Positions 18,299 to 26,821 of a DNA stretch of 64,000 bases are shown one piece after another. Position numbers and translations under genes: made by a program. Source of the DNA: an uncultured Bacteroides sp. (GTDB lineage: Bacteria; Bacteroidota; Bacteroidia; Bacteroidales; Bacteroidaceae); assembly GCF_963676325.1 (NCBI RefSeq), contig NZ_OY781099.1, positions 2,170,001-2,234,000 of the forward strand, in the 5' to 3' direction. Positions within the stretch are counted from its first letter, which is position 1; every line of letters starts with the position of its first letter. The notes beneath the pieces are model-generated. The model ran no database searches and was not told the origin of the DNA. It saw only the letters and a list, made by a program, of their open reading frames with translations.

Positions 18299-19357
18299 TC
18301 ATTCATCCAATTCCGCTTCAATTTCATCAATCGTAGGTAAACTCCCTTTAAAGTCTTTCGGGAATAACCTTGTTAATTCATATTCCGAAACGCCCATGGG
18401 TTGGTTGATATCTTTTAAAGCATATTCGGCAATATAGCGATCTTTGCTTTTACAAATCATTAAGCCAATTGTTGGATTATCCGTAGGATGGCACAATAAA
18501 TCATTTACCGCAGATAAATAAAAGCTTAACTTTCCTGCAAATTCAGGTATAAAGTCAACAGCTTTAAGTTCTATTACAACATAACAGCGCAACTTCAAAT
18601 GATAAAACAAAAGATCAATAAAGAATTCTTTATCACCAACTTGCAATGGCACTTGTCTGCCTACGTAAGCAAAGCCCGTACCTAGTTCAATAAGAAACTT
18701 TGTAATATTATCAGTAAGGGCATTTTCCAGTTCCCGTTCTTTGAATCCGTCCGTTAATGTAAGGAAATCAAAGTTATAGGGATCTTTTAAAGTTTGTGCA
18801 GCCAGGTCACTTTGCACAGCTGGTAATAATCGCGAAAAGTTAGTTACAGAATTCCCTACTCTACTATATTCTCCTAATTTGATGTGCTGATCTAACATAT
18901 CACGACTCCATCCAAATTCCATCGTTTTATGGATGTAAAATATAGCTTCCTCAACCGATTTACATTTTGAAATAATTTTCAAGTTATGTCCCCATGGTAT
19001 TTGGGTAACAAGTTGCTGCAAATCTTCTGTTGTCTCTAATTGTGCAACAGCTTGTTGCACAATTGTATTATGCTCATTATAAAACAAATACCACTGTCTT
19101 ATATAATTTATATTTCGTTCCGAGAAGCCTTGTATTTTAGGAAATTCCCGCTTTAAATCAATGCTTAATTGTTTAATTATGCCATCTCCCCATTGTGAAT
19201 TTGTTTGTTTCGTGACAATATCTTTTCCCAGACTCCAATAGAGCTTTAAAAGCTCAACATTAACTTTTACTGCTGCTTTAATCTGGCTTTGGCGAATGCG
19301 GAGTTTTAGTTCTGAAAGCCACTTCTTATATTCGGAATCGGATTTTATATTGGTCAT
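18299..19357 (-). CDS. DUF1016 / YhcG-type PDDEXK nuclease domain protein
   Basis: A 352-residue cytosolic protein. The N-terminal DUF1016_N domain (about 10-150) contains KVNVELLKLYWSLGKDI, WGDGIIKQLS and PKIQGFSERNINYIRQWY, followed by IPWGHNLKII. The C-terminal YhcG nuclease-like domain (about 200-340) contains FIDLLFYHLKLRCYVVIELK, which matches the D...ExK core of PDDEXK nucleases, and PTIGLMICKSKD. The family is scattered among bacteria, often near restriction or mobile genes, and is linked to DNA processing or defence; direct activity is not established. No partner restriction gene is adjacent here. Confidence 0.92.
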   Translation of the reverse strand: MTNIKSDSEYKKWLSELKLRIRQSQIKAAVKVNVELLKLYWSLGKDIVTKQTNSQWGDGIIKQLSIDLKREFPKIQGFSERNINYIRQWYLFYNEHNTIVQQAVAQLETTEDLQQLVTQIPWGHNLKIISKCKSVEEAIFYIHKTMEFGWSRDMLDQHIKLGEYSRVGNSVTNFSRLLPAVQSDLAAQTLKDPYNFDFLTLTDGFKERELENALTDNITKFLIELGTGFAYVGRQVPLQVGDKEFFIDLLFYHLKLRCYVVIELKAVDFIPEFAGKLSFYLSAVNDLLCHPTDNPTIGLMICKSKDRYIAEYALKDINQPMGVSEYELTRLFPKDFKGSLPTIDEIEAELDE

Positions 19358-19446
19358 AGGTATTTGATTTAATATATATTATTAATGAGCGCAAATCAAG
19401 AAAAACAGGCGCAAATGATTCTTTTCTATAATTTTTAGGCGCAAGT

Positions 19447-19965
19447 TCATTCTACCTTATCTACAGCTTTTTCCTTAACAAGAAAGTTTGCGATGGCAGT
19501 TGAATAAAGTACGGCGACCAGTCCAATAATAATTTTTATGCCTGAGGTTACCAAAGAACCTTTATTTTCTGTGCTCATCTGTAAACTTTGAACATAGTTC
19601 CACACTTTATAAATAAAATCCGGTAAAGCCCATACAATGATAATCATTCCCATCAGCACCAGTGCAATTTCATAAACCGACTTCTTGCTTACCGTAAATT
19701 GAACGTCTTGTTCAAAGTCGGACGATTTACATATAATTTTTGCAATCATATCCGTCTTGAAAATAAAACAGAGATCGAGTAGAATCATGATGATAAATAC
19801 AAAGAAAGAAACTCCTGCAAATAACATTTCATCCGAGGTCAGGTTCTTATTAAAAAACATAGCAGAAAGGTATGCTAGACTTCCTACCAAGAGCTGGATA
19901 ATAGTCACAAGAAAGTAAATTCCTAAAATCTTAATGGCAATTTCATAGATATCAGACTTTTTCAT
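19447..19965 (-). CDS. Hypothetical membrane protein, four predicted helices
   Basis: 172 residues, not recognised. Four hydrophobic segments are visible: about 9-35 (IAIKILGIYFLVTIIQLLVG), 48-68 (AGVSFFVFIIMILLDLCFIF), 100-118 (EIALVLMGMIIIVWALPDF) and 142-165 (GIKIIIGLVAVLYSTAIANFL). The loop between helices 2 and 3 is charged. No catalytic motif is seen. It is transcribed in the same direction as the genes on either side, but gaps of about 90 and 130 bp argue against tight coupling. Confidence 0.65.
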   Translation of the reverse strand: MKKSDIYEIAIKILGIYFLVTIIQLLVGSLAYLSAMFFNKNLTSDEMLFAGVSFFVFIIMILLDLCFIFKTDMIAKIICKSSDFEQDVQFTVSKKSVYEIALVLMGMIIIVWALPDFIYKVWNYVQSLQMSTENKGSLVTSGIKIIIGLVAVLYSTAIANFLVKEKAVDKVE

Positions 19966-20093
19966 AATAAGGTTTTATTTTTAGTTCTTTGATTTTAATT
20001 GAAATTCTAAACTCTTTCATTTATTACTTATAATCAGTCAACAAGTTGTTGGCTAATTGGAATATCCAAACATATTCATTTAACTTATTAAAC

Positions 20094-20966
20094 TCATTTT
20101 ATAATACTATCTCGTTTGTAAGCATGATTAACATCGTGAGATGAATCAAAACCGTCAAAACAAAACGTTTTGATATCCGCATTCATTAACTGCTTATTTT
20201 TATAATAAACCCTATAATTATCTTTACCATAGTTATAATTAAGCGCTATAAAACTTTTTGCATCAGCGCCTTCTACAACTAAAGAATCATAATAAACCTT
20301 CTTCTTATCAGCCATGTATGGCGATTCAAGTATTGAGTTTTTCTCTTTTAACACATGAAATGTTTTATAATCGGAAAGTGGGCATCTCTTTAAAATTGTG
20401 CCATCAAGTTCCGTCAGAGGAATTAGATAATAATATTTTTTATCTTTAAATATGTAACCCAATTCATCTACCTGTACAAAAGATTTAATATCATAAACAT
20501 GCATAGGATTATTAGCATGATACAGATCTTTTCCATCCGTATATTTGTCATCCTTCGTTTTATGAAAAGAATTAGGATTTGCCCCTGATACTATACCCGA
20601 AATCTGTCTATCAGTGTGTGTATATGGTTCATAATAAAAAACGTGTTTACTATCTTTCCCATATAACCGGTCAATAGATTCAAAAGTTTTAGGGTCTGCA
20701 TCGAAAATAATATTGTCTTTATAATAAGCATGGTTCTTATCCTTTGCCCAGTCTGAATTATTGCATACTTGAAATATTTTTGGATCAGCACCTTTAATAA
20801 GCCATTCATGTGGTTCACTGCTAACCTCAATAGGATTCCAATAATAGCGGTAAACTCCATCCTTTTTAATACGATATCCTTCACCTTCCAGGTCTTTACA
20901 TCCAAACAACAGAAAGATTATACAGACAAAAGATAGATATTTTAATAATGACTTACCCTTTAGCAT
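20094..20966 (-). CDS. DKNYY-family lipoprotein
   Basis: 290 residues. The leader MLKGKSLLKYLSFVCIIFLL ends FGC with Cys23 as the predicted lipidation site. The body consists of about six degenerate repeats of the DKNYY type: a charged turn, HAYY or HVFYY-like strand, then a 'gaDpktF' segment (KDKNHAYYKDNIIFDADPKTFE, GKDSKHVFYYE, DKKKVYYDSLVVEGADAKSF, GKDNYRVYYKNKQL). DKNYY proteins are secreted or surface proteins of unknown function. No operon partner is evident. Confidence 0.85.
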   Translation of the reverse strand: MLKGKSLLKYLSFVCIIFLLFGCKDLEGEGYRIKKDGVYRYYWNPIEVSSEPHEWLIKGADPKIFQVCNNSDWAKDKNHAYYKDNIIFDADPKTFESIDRLYGKDSKHVFYYEPYTHTDRQISGIVSGANPNSFHKTKDDKYTDGKDLYHANNPMHVYDIKSFVQVDELGYIFKDKKYYYLIPLTELDGTILKRCPLSDYKTFHVLKEKNSILESPYMADKKKVYYDSLVVEGADAKSFIALNYNYGKDNYRVYYKNKQLMNADIKTFCFDGFDSSHDVNHAYKRDSIIK

Positions 20967-21139
20967 AACAAACCATTTTTATTAATTTATCAGCAAAACA
21001 GTTGTTGCAACAATCCTTTTTCCACTCTTCCATTCCCTCAACCAGCTTGCTGCAATGGTTTATCTTTTCATCTGTTGCTTATCAGAATTTGCTATTTGTG
21101 TTTGTGTTTTATATTACAGAATCCGGCAAAAAGCTATGT

Positions 21140-22324
21140 TTATTCAACTATCTCTTTCCATCCTTTTCTTGGAATTTTCACTATGAATTGTTCGCCATCC
21201 ACATCATTAATCAACTCAATTTCAGGTTCTTCCTTTATTGATCTCTTAATTCCAGAACCTAGCCCGCGATAAGGCATGGTTTTAGCACATAAACTTGCGA
21301 TAATGTTATTTCTAACCACAGCATTACCAAATTTAATGTTATCTATTGTCAGGCTGTTTGGCAACCTTCCCGGACTAATAATCTCTATTCTATCGTCGAA
21401 TATGAGTATGCGTACCGAAGCATTTTTAGTATAATCTCTGTGAACCAATGCATTTTGCAATAGCTCTTCCAATGCTATTTCAGAGATTTCGAGCTTCCCG
21501 GTTGTATTAAATCCCTGTCCGCTTTGCAATTGTTTCAAATTTGACTTTAAAAAAGACATCCCTTTTTCAAAGAGTTGCGGTATGGTACCTGTCAAATCTT
21601 TACTGTCCCGATAATCTGTACCGGCTATATCATTCCCAAAGAAAGAGACTGCTTTAATGATGAACGATGGTCTGTACTGCTGTGGGTTTTTACCAAAATA
21701 GAGTAAACCGGCCAGGCTAAGTTTATCTTCTCTGACAATGTTCAGATTGGACAATAACTTATCATAAGAGATACCTATCTCGTCAATACCTTGTCCATAT
21801 TCCTTTAAAAGAAACTCATTCACTAACACTTTATTTACATCGGCTACACTAGTGTATGGAACTGGCTGTTCATCGGCATAGAATGTACCTGAATGTTGAA
21901 ACAAACGAAGAATTTCATTATTATCGGTCATTCTCTTTTTGTCAGAACCCTGTTTCATCCATATTACGCCCTGATTATCCTTATAAGGCTTATTTCCTCC
22001 TTCGTTAATAGAAACAATCAATACGGATTTATTCCCACTTTCACCAGCTACAGTAATTGTTTCTGTAGTCACATATATCATTGGATTAATATTATTAGTT
22101 GCAATATTGGCAACCTTTCTATTAATATCCTGAATTTCTTCATAAGTAAGCCCTGTAACCTCTCCGGTTTTATCTTTCACACCAAACAATATATCGCCGC
22201 CTTTGGCATTAGACATAGCAACCATTTCCTGAATAATGGTATCCTGATGTGGAAATGATTCCTTAAACTGAACAGTACTGGTTTCTCCGTTTCCTATTTT
22301 TGCAAGCAATTCAAGCTGATCCAT
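21140..22324 (-). CDS. AlbA_2/Schlafen-like ATP-binding regulator
   Basis: 394 residues. The N-terminal AlbA_2 (Schlafen AAA_4) domain shows ETSTVQFKESF (about 14-24), IQEMVAMSNAKGGDILFGV and the later PYKDNQGVIWMKQGSDKK. The C-terminal part carries an ATP-binding/HATPase_c_4-like domain with ISEIALEELLQNALVHRDYT, FDDRIEIISPGRLP and the glycine-rich RGLGSGIKRSI. This architecture is annotated as a putative transcriptional regulator or ATP-dependent helicase-like protein; the actual role is unknown. A TATATTTG box lies 129 bp upstream. Confidence 0.9.
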   Translation of the reverse strand: MDQLELLAKIGNGETSTVQFKESFPHQDTIIQEMVAMSNAKGGDILFGVKDKTGEVTGLTYEEIQDINRKVANIATNNINPMIYVTTETITVAGESGNKSVLIVSINEGGNKPYKDNQGVIWMKQGSDKKRMTDNNEILRLFQHSGTFYADEQPVPYTSVADVNKVLVNEFLLKEYGQGIDEIGISYDKLLSNLNIVREDKLSLAGLLYFGKNPQQYRPSFIIKAVSFFGNDIAGTDYRDSKDLTGTIPQLFEKGMSFLKSNLKQLQSGQGFNTTGKLEISEIALEELLQNALVHRDYTKNASVRILIFDDRIEIISPGRLPNSLTIDNIKFGNAVVRNNIIASLCAKTMPYRGLGSGIKRSIKEEPEIELINDVDGEQFIVKIPRKGWKEIVE

Positions 22325-22452
22325 ATTTTTTTATTTTCCAGATGTTATAGATTTGGTGTCGCATTATTAAGCATATTATTTATCCAAAATCATTGCGACT
22401 ATACTTTCTATGACCTTATTTTTTCTTTCTGATAACTATAATTATTCAATTA

Positions 22453-22460
22453 CAAATATA
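22453..22460 (-). promoter_or_regulatory. Candidate promoter of the AlbA_2 gene
   Basis: Minus-strand TATATTTG (TAnnTTTG), 129 bp upstream of the start at 22324, giving a long leader. The rest of the 400-bp divergent region between 22325 and 22727 shows no gene. Confidence 0.45.
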
Positions 22461-22727
22461 CCCATTTCATTTGTTATTTAAGCCTTTTCAGCAACTTTTC
22501 TTATAATAAAAAACAGACATACTCACACTATATAAGCAAACTGAATTATAGTACCGGGAATAAGAGTCAAGCCGCTTTAAGCAGCCCTTATGCATCTATA
22601 TTTATTCTACATTTATTTAAAAGACAGATTCACTATCATAAGGCTCTCTAAATAGTTAACGCAATTTAATTATTAAGGTTTATCTAAATAATATTTCAGT
22701 TATACGTTCTATTCTAAATATTTTATC

Positions 22728-22735
22728 TACATTTG
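22728..22735 (+). promoter_or_regulatory. -7 promoter box of the XRE regulator
   Basis: TACATTTG, 21 bp upstream of the ATG at 22757. It rules out the in-frame TTG at 22733 as a start codon, since that codon overlaps the promoter box. Confidence 0.65.
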
Positions 22736-22756
22736 CACGAACAAAAATTTAATATT

Positions 22757-23419
22757 ATGCTTAGAATAAAAGAATTATGTAAGAAAAAATACATTACACA
22801 AGCAGAGCTTGCAGGAAAAATGGGTATCAGTGCATCAGCCTTGGCACAAAGTATATCGGGCAACCCAAGTCTTGACCGATTAGAATCAATAGCCAAGGCA
22901 TTAAACGTTTCCGTTGGAGAATTATTTCAAGAGGAAAAAACAAAACTAACCGCCCTGGCTTACTACGGAAACAAGTCATACAAAGCCGATTCCGTTGAAG
23001 AACTACATAAAATTACCGACTTGATAACTATCAAACAAATAAACGAAAACGAGAAAGAGTTCTTGATCAACAAACCTTACGCCATGGTTTTTGATATTAA
23101 GAACAATAAAGCAGAACTATTCAACAGAAAATACCAACTTCTGGGAGAAACAGAAGGAACACAGAGCGTTTTCACCATAGAAAGAAGAGATGCGCATTTA
23201 CACGGACTGACAGAGGAAAAGCTGAATGATCTATTCGAAAACATCCATACCGAAGGAGATCTTTGCCTCGGTCGCTTGTATTCTAACGTTACAAGTCCAT
23301 TCACAAAAAAAGATACGGTGGAAGAACAGCTACAATGGCTTGAGCTTTACAACTACAGACTTTACAATCTATCTCTATACATAGAGCTTCCTCTGCAGCA
23401 TTGGTATTCTATATACTAA
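22757..23419 (+). CDS. XRE-family transcriptional regulator
   Basis: 220 residues from the ATG at 22757. The N-terminal helix-turn-helix (MLRIKELCKKKYITQAELAGKMG, then ISASALAQSISGNPSLDRLESIAKALNVSVGELF, about 1-58) is a standard Cro/C1-type DNA-binding domain. The C-terminal 150 residues are unrecognised; they are charged, with two internal stretches (AMVFDIKNNKAELFNRKYQL and FENIHTEGDLCLGRL), and may sense a ligand or partner. It sits immediately upstream of the replication-like module and could regulate it, or the divergent AlbA_2 gene. Its own terminator follows. Confidence 0.88.
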   Translation: MLRIKELCKKKYITQAELAGKMGISASALAQSISGNPSLDRLESIAKALNVSVGELFQEEKTKLTALAYYGNKSYKADSVEELHKITDLITIKQINENEKEFLINKPYAMVFDIKNNKAELFNRKYQLLGETEGTQSVFTIERRDAHLHGLTEEKLNDLFENIHTEGDLCLGRLYSNVTSPFTKKDTVEEQLQWLELYNYRLYNLSLYIELPLQHWYSIY

Positions 23420-23422
23420 AAC

Positions 23423-23469
23423 GCGGCATCCCTCTTCACAAACATCAGTGGAGAGGGTACCGCTTTTTT
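23423..23469 (+). terminator. Rho-independent terminator of the XRE gene
   Basis: Interrupted stem GCGG-TCCCTCTTCAC (23423-23439) with GTGGAGAGGG-CCGC (23448-23463), followed by six T. It starts three bases after the stop codon. Confidence 0.8.
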
Positions 23470-23507
23470 ACATTTAAAATACACCAAAAAGCCAATCCCC
23501 CTCCCAT

Positions 23508-23566
23508 CCATTCACCAATAAATAAAATCCATTGCCCAATAACCATACAACCATTCACCAATAAAT
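23508..23566 (+). repeat. Iteron-like direct repeats, 21/22-bp spacing
   Basis: CCATTCACCAATAAA at 23508, CCATTGCCCAATAAC at 23529 and CCATTCACCAATAAA at 23551: three copies in the same orientation, 21 and 22 bp apart, in the gene-less 365 bp between the XRE gene and the DUF4248-like gene. Two turns of the helix between copies suggests repeated protein binding on one DNA face. They precede genes resembling replication initiation proteins. Confidence 0.55.
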
Positions 23567-23593
23567 TTTACATCTTTCGAATATGATTTCCGC

Positions 23594-23643
23594 ATCAAAA
23601 ACAGTGCCCCTTTAAACGTGTTTAAAGGGGCACTGTTTTTGAT
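23594..23643. terminator. Perfect 24-bp-arm foldback, terminator-like
   Basis: Arms at 23594-23617 and 23620-23643 are perfectly complementary around a 2-base centre (core CAGTGCCCCTTTAAAC). The outer arm ends carry A5/T5 runs, so it can terminate transcription from either side. The XRE gene already has its own terminator, so this one either insulates the module or ends an unseen short transcript. Confidence 0.7.
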
Positions 23644-23710
23644 AAACTTTTTTTTCTAAATCTTTGAAAAAAATATTGGATAATATTTGTATATATACGC
23701 TATTATTCCT

Positions 23711-23718
23711 TACATTTG
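23711..23718 (+). promoter_or_regulatory. -7 promoter box of the DUF4248-like gene
   Basis: TACATTTG with an upstream TTTG at 23686-23689 (21-bp gap), giving both elements of a Bacteroides promoter. The leader to the ATG at 23785 is about 60 nt. Confidence 0.65.
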
Positions 23719-23784
23719 CACAAAATCTAGAACGTTGCAACACTAGGCTTAAAATAATAATAATATAAAACACGAACCATTTAT

Positions 23785-24036
23785 ATGATTCAAGAAAAAG
23801 AAACCAAAAAGTATCCGTATATGGGATGTTATCTCTTTACTAAAGTAGCCGCAATGTATTTCAGCACTTACACAAGAGCCGATGTTTGCAAAAGATGTTT
23901 TATCGAGAAAATTGAAGAAGATAAAGAGCTGTATGAGAAGCTAAAGGCTACCGAATTTACTGTTACCAACAAGTACGTCACACCCAAGCAGATGTCGCTT
24001 ATCATCGAATACTGGGGTATTCCGTACGGAATATAA
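23785..24036 (+). CDS. DUF4248-like small protein
   Basis: 83 residues. Weak but position-by-position resemblance to the DUF4248 family, and to the DUF4248 protein encoded at 28128 on the other strand: YLFTKVAAMYF (compare the Y-x-K-x-E-L-A-x-L-Y pattern), a middle basic helix, and the ending VTPKQMSLIIEYWGIPYG (compare FTPRQVKTIVEHLGEP). The layout suggests a small helix-turn-helix-type DNA-binding protein; that is inference. It has its own promoter and a long gene-less stretch after it. Confidence 0.65.
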   Translation: MIQEKETKKYPYMGCYLFTKVAAMYFSTYTRADVCKRCFIEKIEEDKELYEKLKATEFTVTNKYVTPKQMSLIIEYWGIPYGI

Positions 24037-24140
24037 AATTCCTCAAGGCTTATTTCTAGCCTTTCTCATCACTCGCTAATGACATAAATTCCTAACCACA
24101 CATACGGATTTTATTTTTAGTAATAAAAATAAAACAATTT

Positions 24141-24186
24141 AATATATTTCTTCGTTGCAGTTCATTCTGCTGTGAAGAAATATATT
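24141..24186. repeat. 13-bp inverted repeat in a 430-bp gene-less stretch
   Basis: AATATATTTCTTC (24141-24153) and GAAGAAATATATT (24174-24186) are perfect complements with a 20-nt loop. The stretch 24037-24394 also carries two TTCATTCTG copies (24160 and 24239). No reading frame was recognised in it. Confidence 0.5.
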
Positions 24187-24394
24187 ATTTTTATAACCAC
24201 CTATATACCAACATTTTGCATCTGCGTATATTCTGTTGTTCATTCTGTTGCTATGCAAATAACATTTTACTCTATAAAAGCACCTTCCTTCCTGCATGGA
24301 TTTTACAAAATTGAACAAACGTGATTTTTTATGCAAAATTTGCTGAAACTGTCTGTTCTTACATTTCCCGTTTGGAGGCTATTGTTTGTAACCA

Positions 24395-24429
24395 TACATT
24401 TGCAACCGAAATAAGACCGAAGAGGTCTT
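24395..24429 (+). promoter_or_regulatory. Promoter and leader hairpin of the replication-like operon
   Basis: TACATTTG (24395-24402) with TTTG at 24371-24374 (20-bp gap). The predicted transcript leader carries a small hairpin AAGACC-GAAGA-GGTCTT (24413-24429) close to its 5' end, which could protect the mRNA or bind a regulator. Confidence 0.6.
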
Positions 24430-24466
24430 TTACAAACAACCTGAAAAATAAATATAAAAATTTACT

Positions 24467-25150
24467 ATGACTAACAAGAAGAATTTACCTTTTAACGCCT
24501 TAAACAAGGGGTATGTATTAGTACCAAAACATTTGCTTAACTACAGATTTAACCAGAAAGATGAAAGTTTTTCCTACCTGGAGGCTTTTCTGATGCTTAT
24601 CACTAACGTAAATTTCGAAGACCGTGATGTAACGATAAAAGGGGAAACATTTGTGTGCAAGCGGGGTGAATCATTTTTATCGGTGGCATCATGGGCAAAG
24701 ATGTTCCACTGGACAACGGGCAAAACCAGATGGTTCTTCGACAGGATGGAAAAGGAAAATCTGATACGCAGCACTCTCCTGAATTACAAGCTGAAATCTA
24801 TTGCGGTGGTGGACTATGACCTGTGGACCGGAAAGCCCGGCCCCATCAGCAACATGAGGGTAAAGAGCGAGGATAGGCTTTTGGAGTTCTACGAGAAATA
24901 CCACGAAATAACCAGGCTACGGAAAGTGGACATCGGACTGGTGCGCAGGGAGTGGAAAAATCTGTCGAAGGAAGATAAAGAGGCGGCCATTAATAACATT
25001 GAGAATTACCGCGCCTCGGTGAAGTGCGAGGATTTTGTAAAGAGCGCTTCCAAATACCTCAAAGCAAAGTCCTTTTATGACGAGGGCGTTAATGTGCAGT
25101 ATCAACCCCCAACATTTAATATTGAAGATGAGCCATGGAGAAGAATCTAA
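24467..25150 (+). CDS. DnaD/primosome-like protein (DUF7833-type)
   Basis: 227 residues, no signal peptide. The N-terminal half looks like a winged helix: YLEAFLMLITNVNF, then GESFLSVASWAKMFHWTTGKTRWFFDRMEKENLI, where 'SVASWAKMFHWTTGKTRWF' reads as helix-turn-helix. The C-terminal half is helical and basic (LVRREWKNLSKEDKEAAINNIENY, KYLKAKSFYD), similar to DnaD-like or phage replisome-organiser proteins. Its 3' end overlaps dnaB by 16 bp, the classic arrangement for a helicase-loader/helicase pair. A loader role is inferred. It is visibly more GC-rich toward the 3' end than the flanking DNA. Confidence 0.75.
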   Translation: MTNKKNLPFNALNKGYVLVPKHLLNYRFNQKDESFSYLEAFLMLITNVNFEDRDVTIKGETFVCKRGESFLSVASWAKMFHWTTGKTRWFFDRMEKENLIRSTLLNYKLKSIAVVDYDLWTGKPGPISNMRVKSEDRLLEFYEKYHEITRLRKVDIGLVRREWKNLSKEDKEAAINNIENYRASVKCEDFVKSASKYLKAKSFYDEGVNVQYQPPTFNIEDEPWRRI

Positions 25151-26514
25151 CCCTACCCTTTGATCAGGAAACAGAAGAAGCTGTTCTGGGCCCTCTTTTA
25201 CTGGAAACAAAAGCAATGCCTATAGCGGTGGCCACTCTGCGCGAGGAGATGTTTTACTATGATAATCACCGCATTATCTTTGCCGCGATGAAGCGCATGT
25301 TTAACCAGAACCGCAACATTGACATCATCACCGTGTGCGACGAACTCCGTCGCCACGATGAGCTGGACAAGGTGGGCGGCCCCTACTACATCACCAAACT
25401 GAGCAGTCAGGTGGTCAGTTCGGCCCACCTGCAAAATCACTGCAACATCCTGAAGGACCTCTACCTGCGCCGGGCAGTTATCACGGGAATCAGCAAGCTG
25501 CTGAGCAGTGCGCAGGACATGACGGTGGACACTTTCGATGTGGTTTGCAACATGCAGGAGCTGGCTTCGCAGATAGAAAACGATGCGGTGAAGGCGAACA
25601 ATGTGCGGGATATGGAGGTACTGATGCATTACACATTGGCACAGGCCAAAGAGCGCATGGAGAGGTCCGAAAATGGTGTAACGGGAGTTGACACGGGGCT
25701 TACCGACCTCAACAAGCTGACTTCCGGATGGCAGAAGGGCGACTTGATTGTGTTTGCGGCTCGCCCCGCGGTGGGTAAAACCATGCTGGCGCTGTTCTTC
25801 GCAAAAATGGCTGCTAAGATGGGGCTACACACACTGTTTTTCAGCATCGAGATGCAGGGCGAGCGACTGGGCGACCGCCTTATACTGATGGAGAGCAACA
25901 TAAAACCCTATGCCTGGCGCACAGGACTCACCAGCGAACAGGAATGGGTGGAAGCCAACAATACGGCCAATGAACTATCCTCTCTGCCTATCCTGATTGA
26001 CGACAGCTCAGCCATGAGCATTGACTCCATCCGCATACAGGCACGATTCCTGAAAGCCAAAGGTAAGTGTGACATTATCTTCATTGACTACCTGCAGCTG
26101 AGCGACATGAAAACCAATGGCAAGGACAACCGAAACCGCGAGCAAGAGGTGGCCACGGCGGCCCGTAAAGCAAAATTGCTGGCCAAAGAGATGAATTGTC
26201 CGGTGGTGCTGCTCAGTCAGCTGAACAGAGAGGCCGAGAGCCGTTACGCCAACCGTCCGCAATTGGCCGATTTGCGTGAATCGGGCGCCATAGAGCAGGA
26301 TGCCGACATGGTAATATTGCTCCACCGTCCGGCTCTGTCAAAAGTGGCCACGGACAATGAAAGCGGCTACCCCACCGAGGGACTTGGCATTCTCACCGTG
26401 GCCAAGCACCGCAACGGCGAAGCGGGCACGGTCTATTTCTCGCACAACAAGAGCATGACCAAGATTGAAGATTATGTGCCACCCATGGAGTGGCTGATGA
26501 AACAGGCAAAATAG
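25135..26514 (+). CDS. dnaB: DnaB-type replicative helicase, accessory copy
   Basis: 459 residues with both DnaB domains: N-terminal helical domain (FDQETEEAVLGPLLLE, then YYDNHRIIFAAMKRMF), linker, and the RecA-like ATPase domain. Walker A is ARPAVGKT (209-216), followed by FFSIEMQGERL, Walker B IIFIDYLQLSD, and DLRESGAIEQDADMVILLHRP. It unwinds DNA ahead of a replication fork as a hexamer. The context (DnaD-like partner overlapping by 16 bp, no other replisome genes) and higher GC (32 of 60 bases at 25381-25440) suggest an acquired element rather than the housekeeping dnaB, which Bacteroides keeps elsewhere. Its last 101 bp recur at 27862. Confidence 0.93.
   Translation: MEKNLTLPFDQETEEAVLGPLLLETKAMPIAVATLREEMFYYDNHRIIFAAMKRMFNQNRNIDIITVCDELRRHDELDKVGGPYYITKLSSQVVSSAHLQNHCNILKDLYLRRAVITGISKLLSSAQDMTVDTFDVVCNMQELASQIENDAVKANNVRDMEVLMHYTLAQAKERMERSENGVTGVDTGLTDLNKLTSGWQKGDLIVFAARPAVGKTMLALFFAKMAAKMGLHTLFFSIEMQGERLGDRLILMESNIKPYAWRTGLTSEQEWVEANNTANELSSLPILIDDSSAMSIDSIRIQARFLKAKGKCDIIFIDYLQLSDMKTNGKDNRNREQEVATAARKAKLLAKEMNCPVVLLSQLNREAESRYANRPQLADLRESGAIEQDADMVILLHRPALSKVATDNESGYPTEGLGILTVAKHRNGEAGTVYFSHNKSMTKIEDYVPPMEWLMKQAK
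26413..26513 (+). repeat. Direct repeat copy 1 (3' end of dnaB)
   Basis: The last 101 bp of dnaB before the final base of its stop codon are repeated at 27862-27962 with three substitutions, all synonymous in the dnaB frame. The two copies bracket the LRR lipoprotein gene. Confidence 0.9.
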
Positions 26515-26566
26515 CCTGTAAAGAAGTACCTGTCTGTGGTTGTTAATAGGTAAACAATTAATCAAA

Positions 26567-26602
26567 CAAATCAGATATAGCTTTCATATCTGATTTGTTT
26601 TT
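26567..26602 (+). terminator. Rho-independent terminator of dnaB
   Basis: CAAATCAGATAT (26567-26578) pairs with ATATCTGATTTG (26586-26597), followed by TTTTTA. The terminator lies inside the segment bounded by the two dnaB-end copies, so it is absent after the second copy. Confidence 0.85.
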
Positions 26603-26763
26603 ATTAATTAACTGACATATAAACATATAACCAAAGAATAAGATTTACTAATAATGGTACAAACACTGCTTTAACTTCATGCATAAAGCCTATATATTAG
26701 CCATTTTACAACAAAATATAATTATTCATCTGCTTACTTATTTTTTATAAAAATAAATTGATT

Positions 26764-26771
26764 ACATTTGC
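26764..26771 (+). promoter_or_regulatory. -7 promoter box of the LRR lipoprotein gene
   Basis: TACATTTG, 50 bp upstream of the ATG at 26822. Confidence 0.6.
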
Positions 26772-26821
26772 CATGTAAAAACTAAATTCAGAATTTGACA
26801 TTAATTAATTTACAATAAACG

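Noticed and set aside
18299..23419. A complete restriction or abortive-infection system (DUF1016, AlbA_2, XRE)
   Set aside because: Genes are widely spaced with separate signals, lack a methylase or toxin partner, and show no operon structure.
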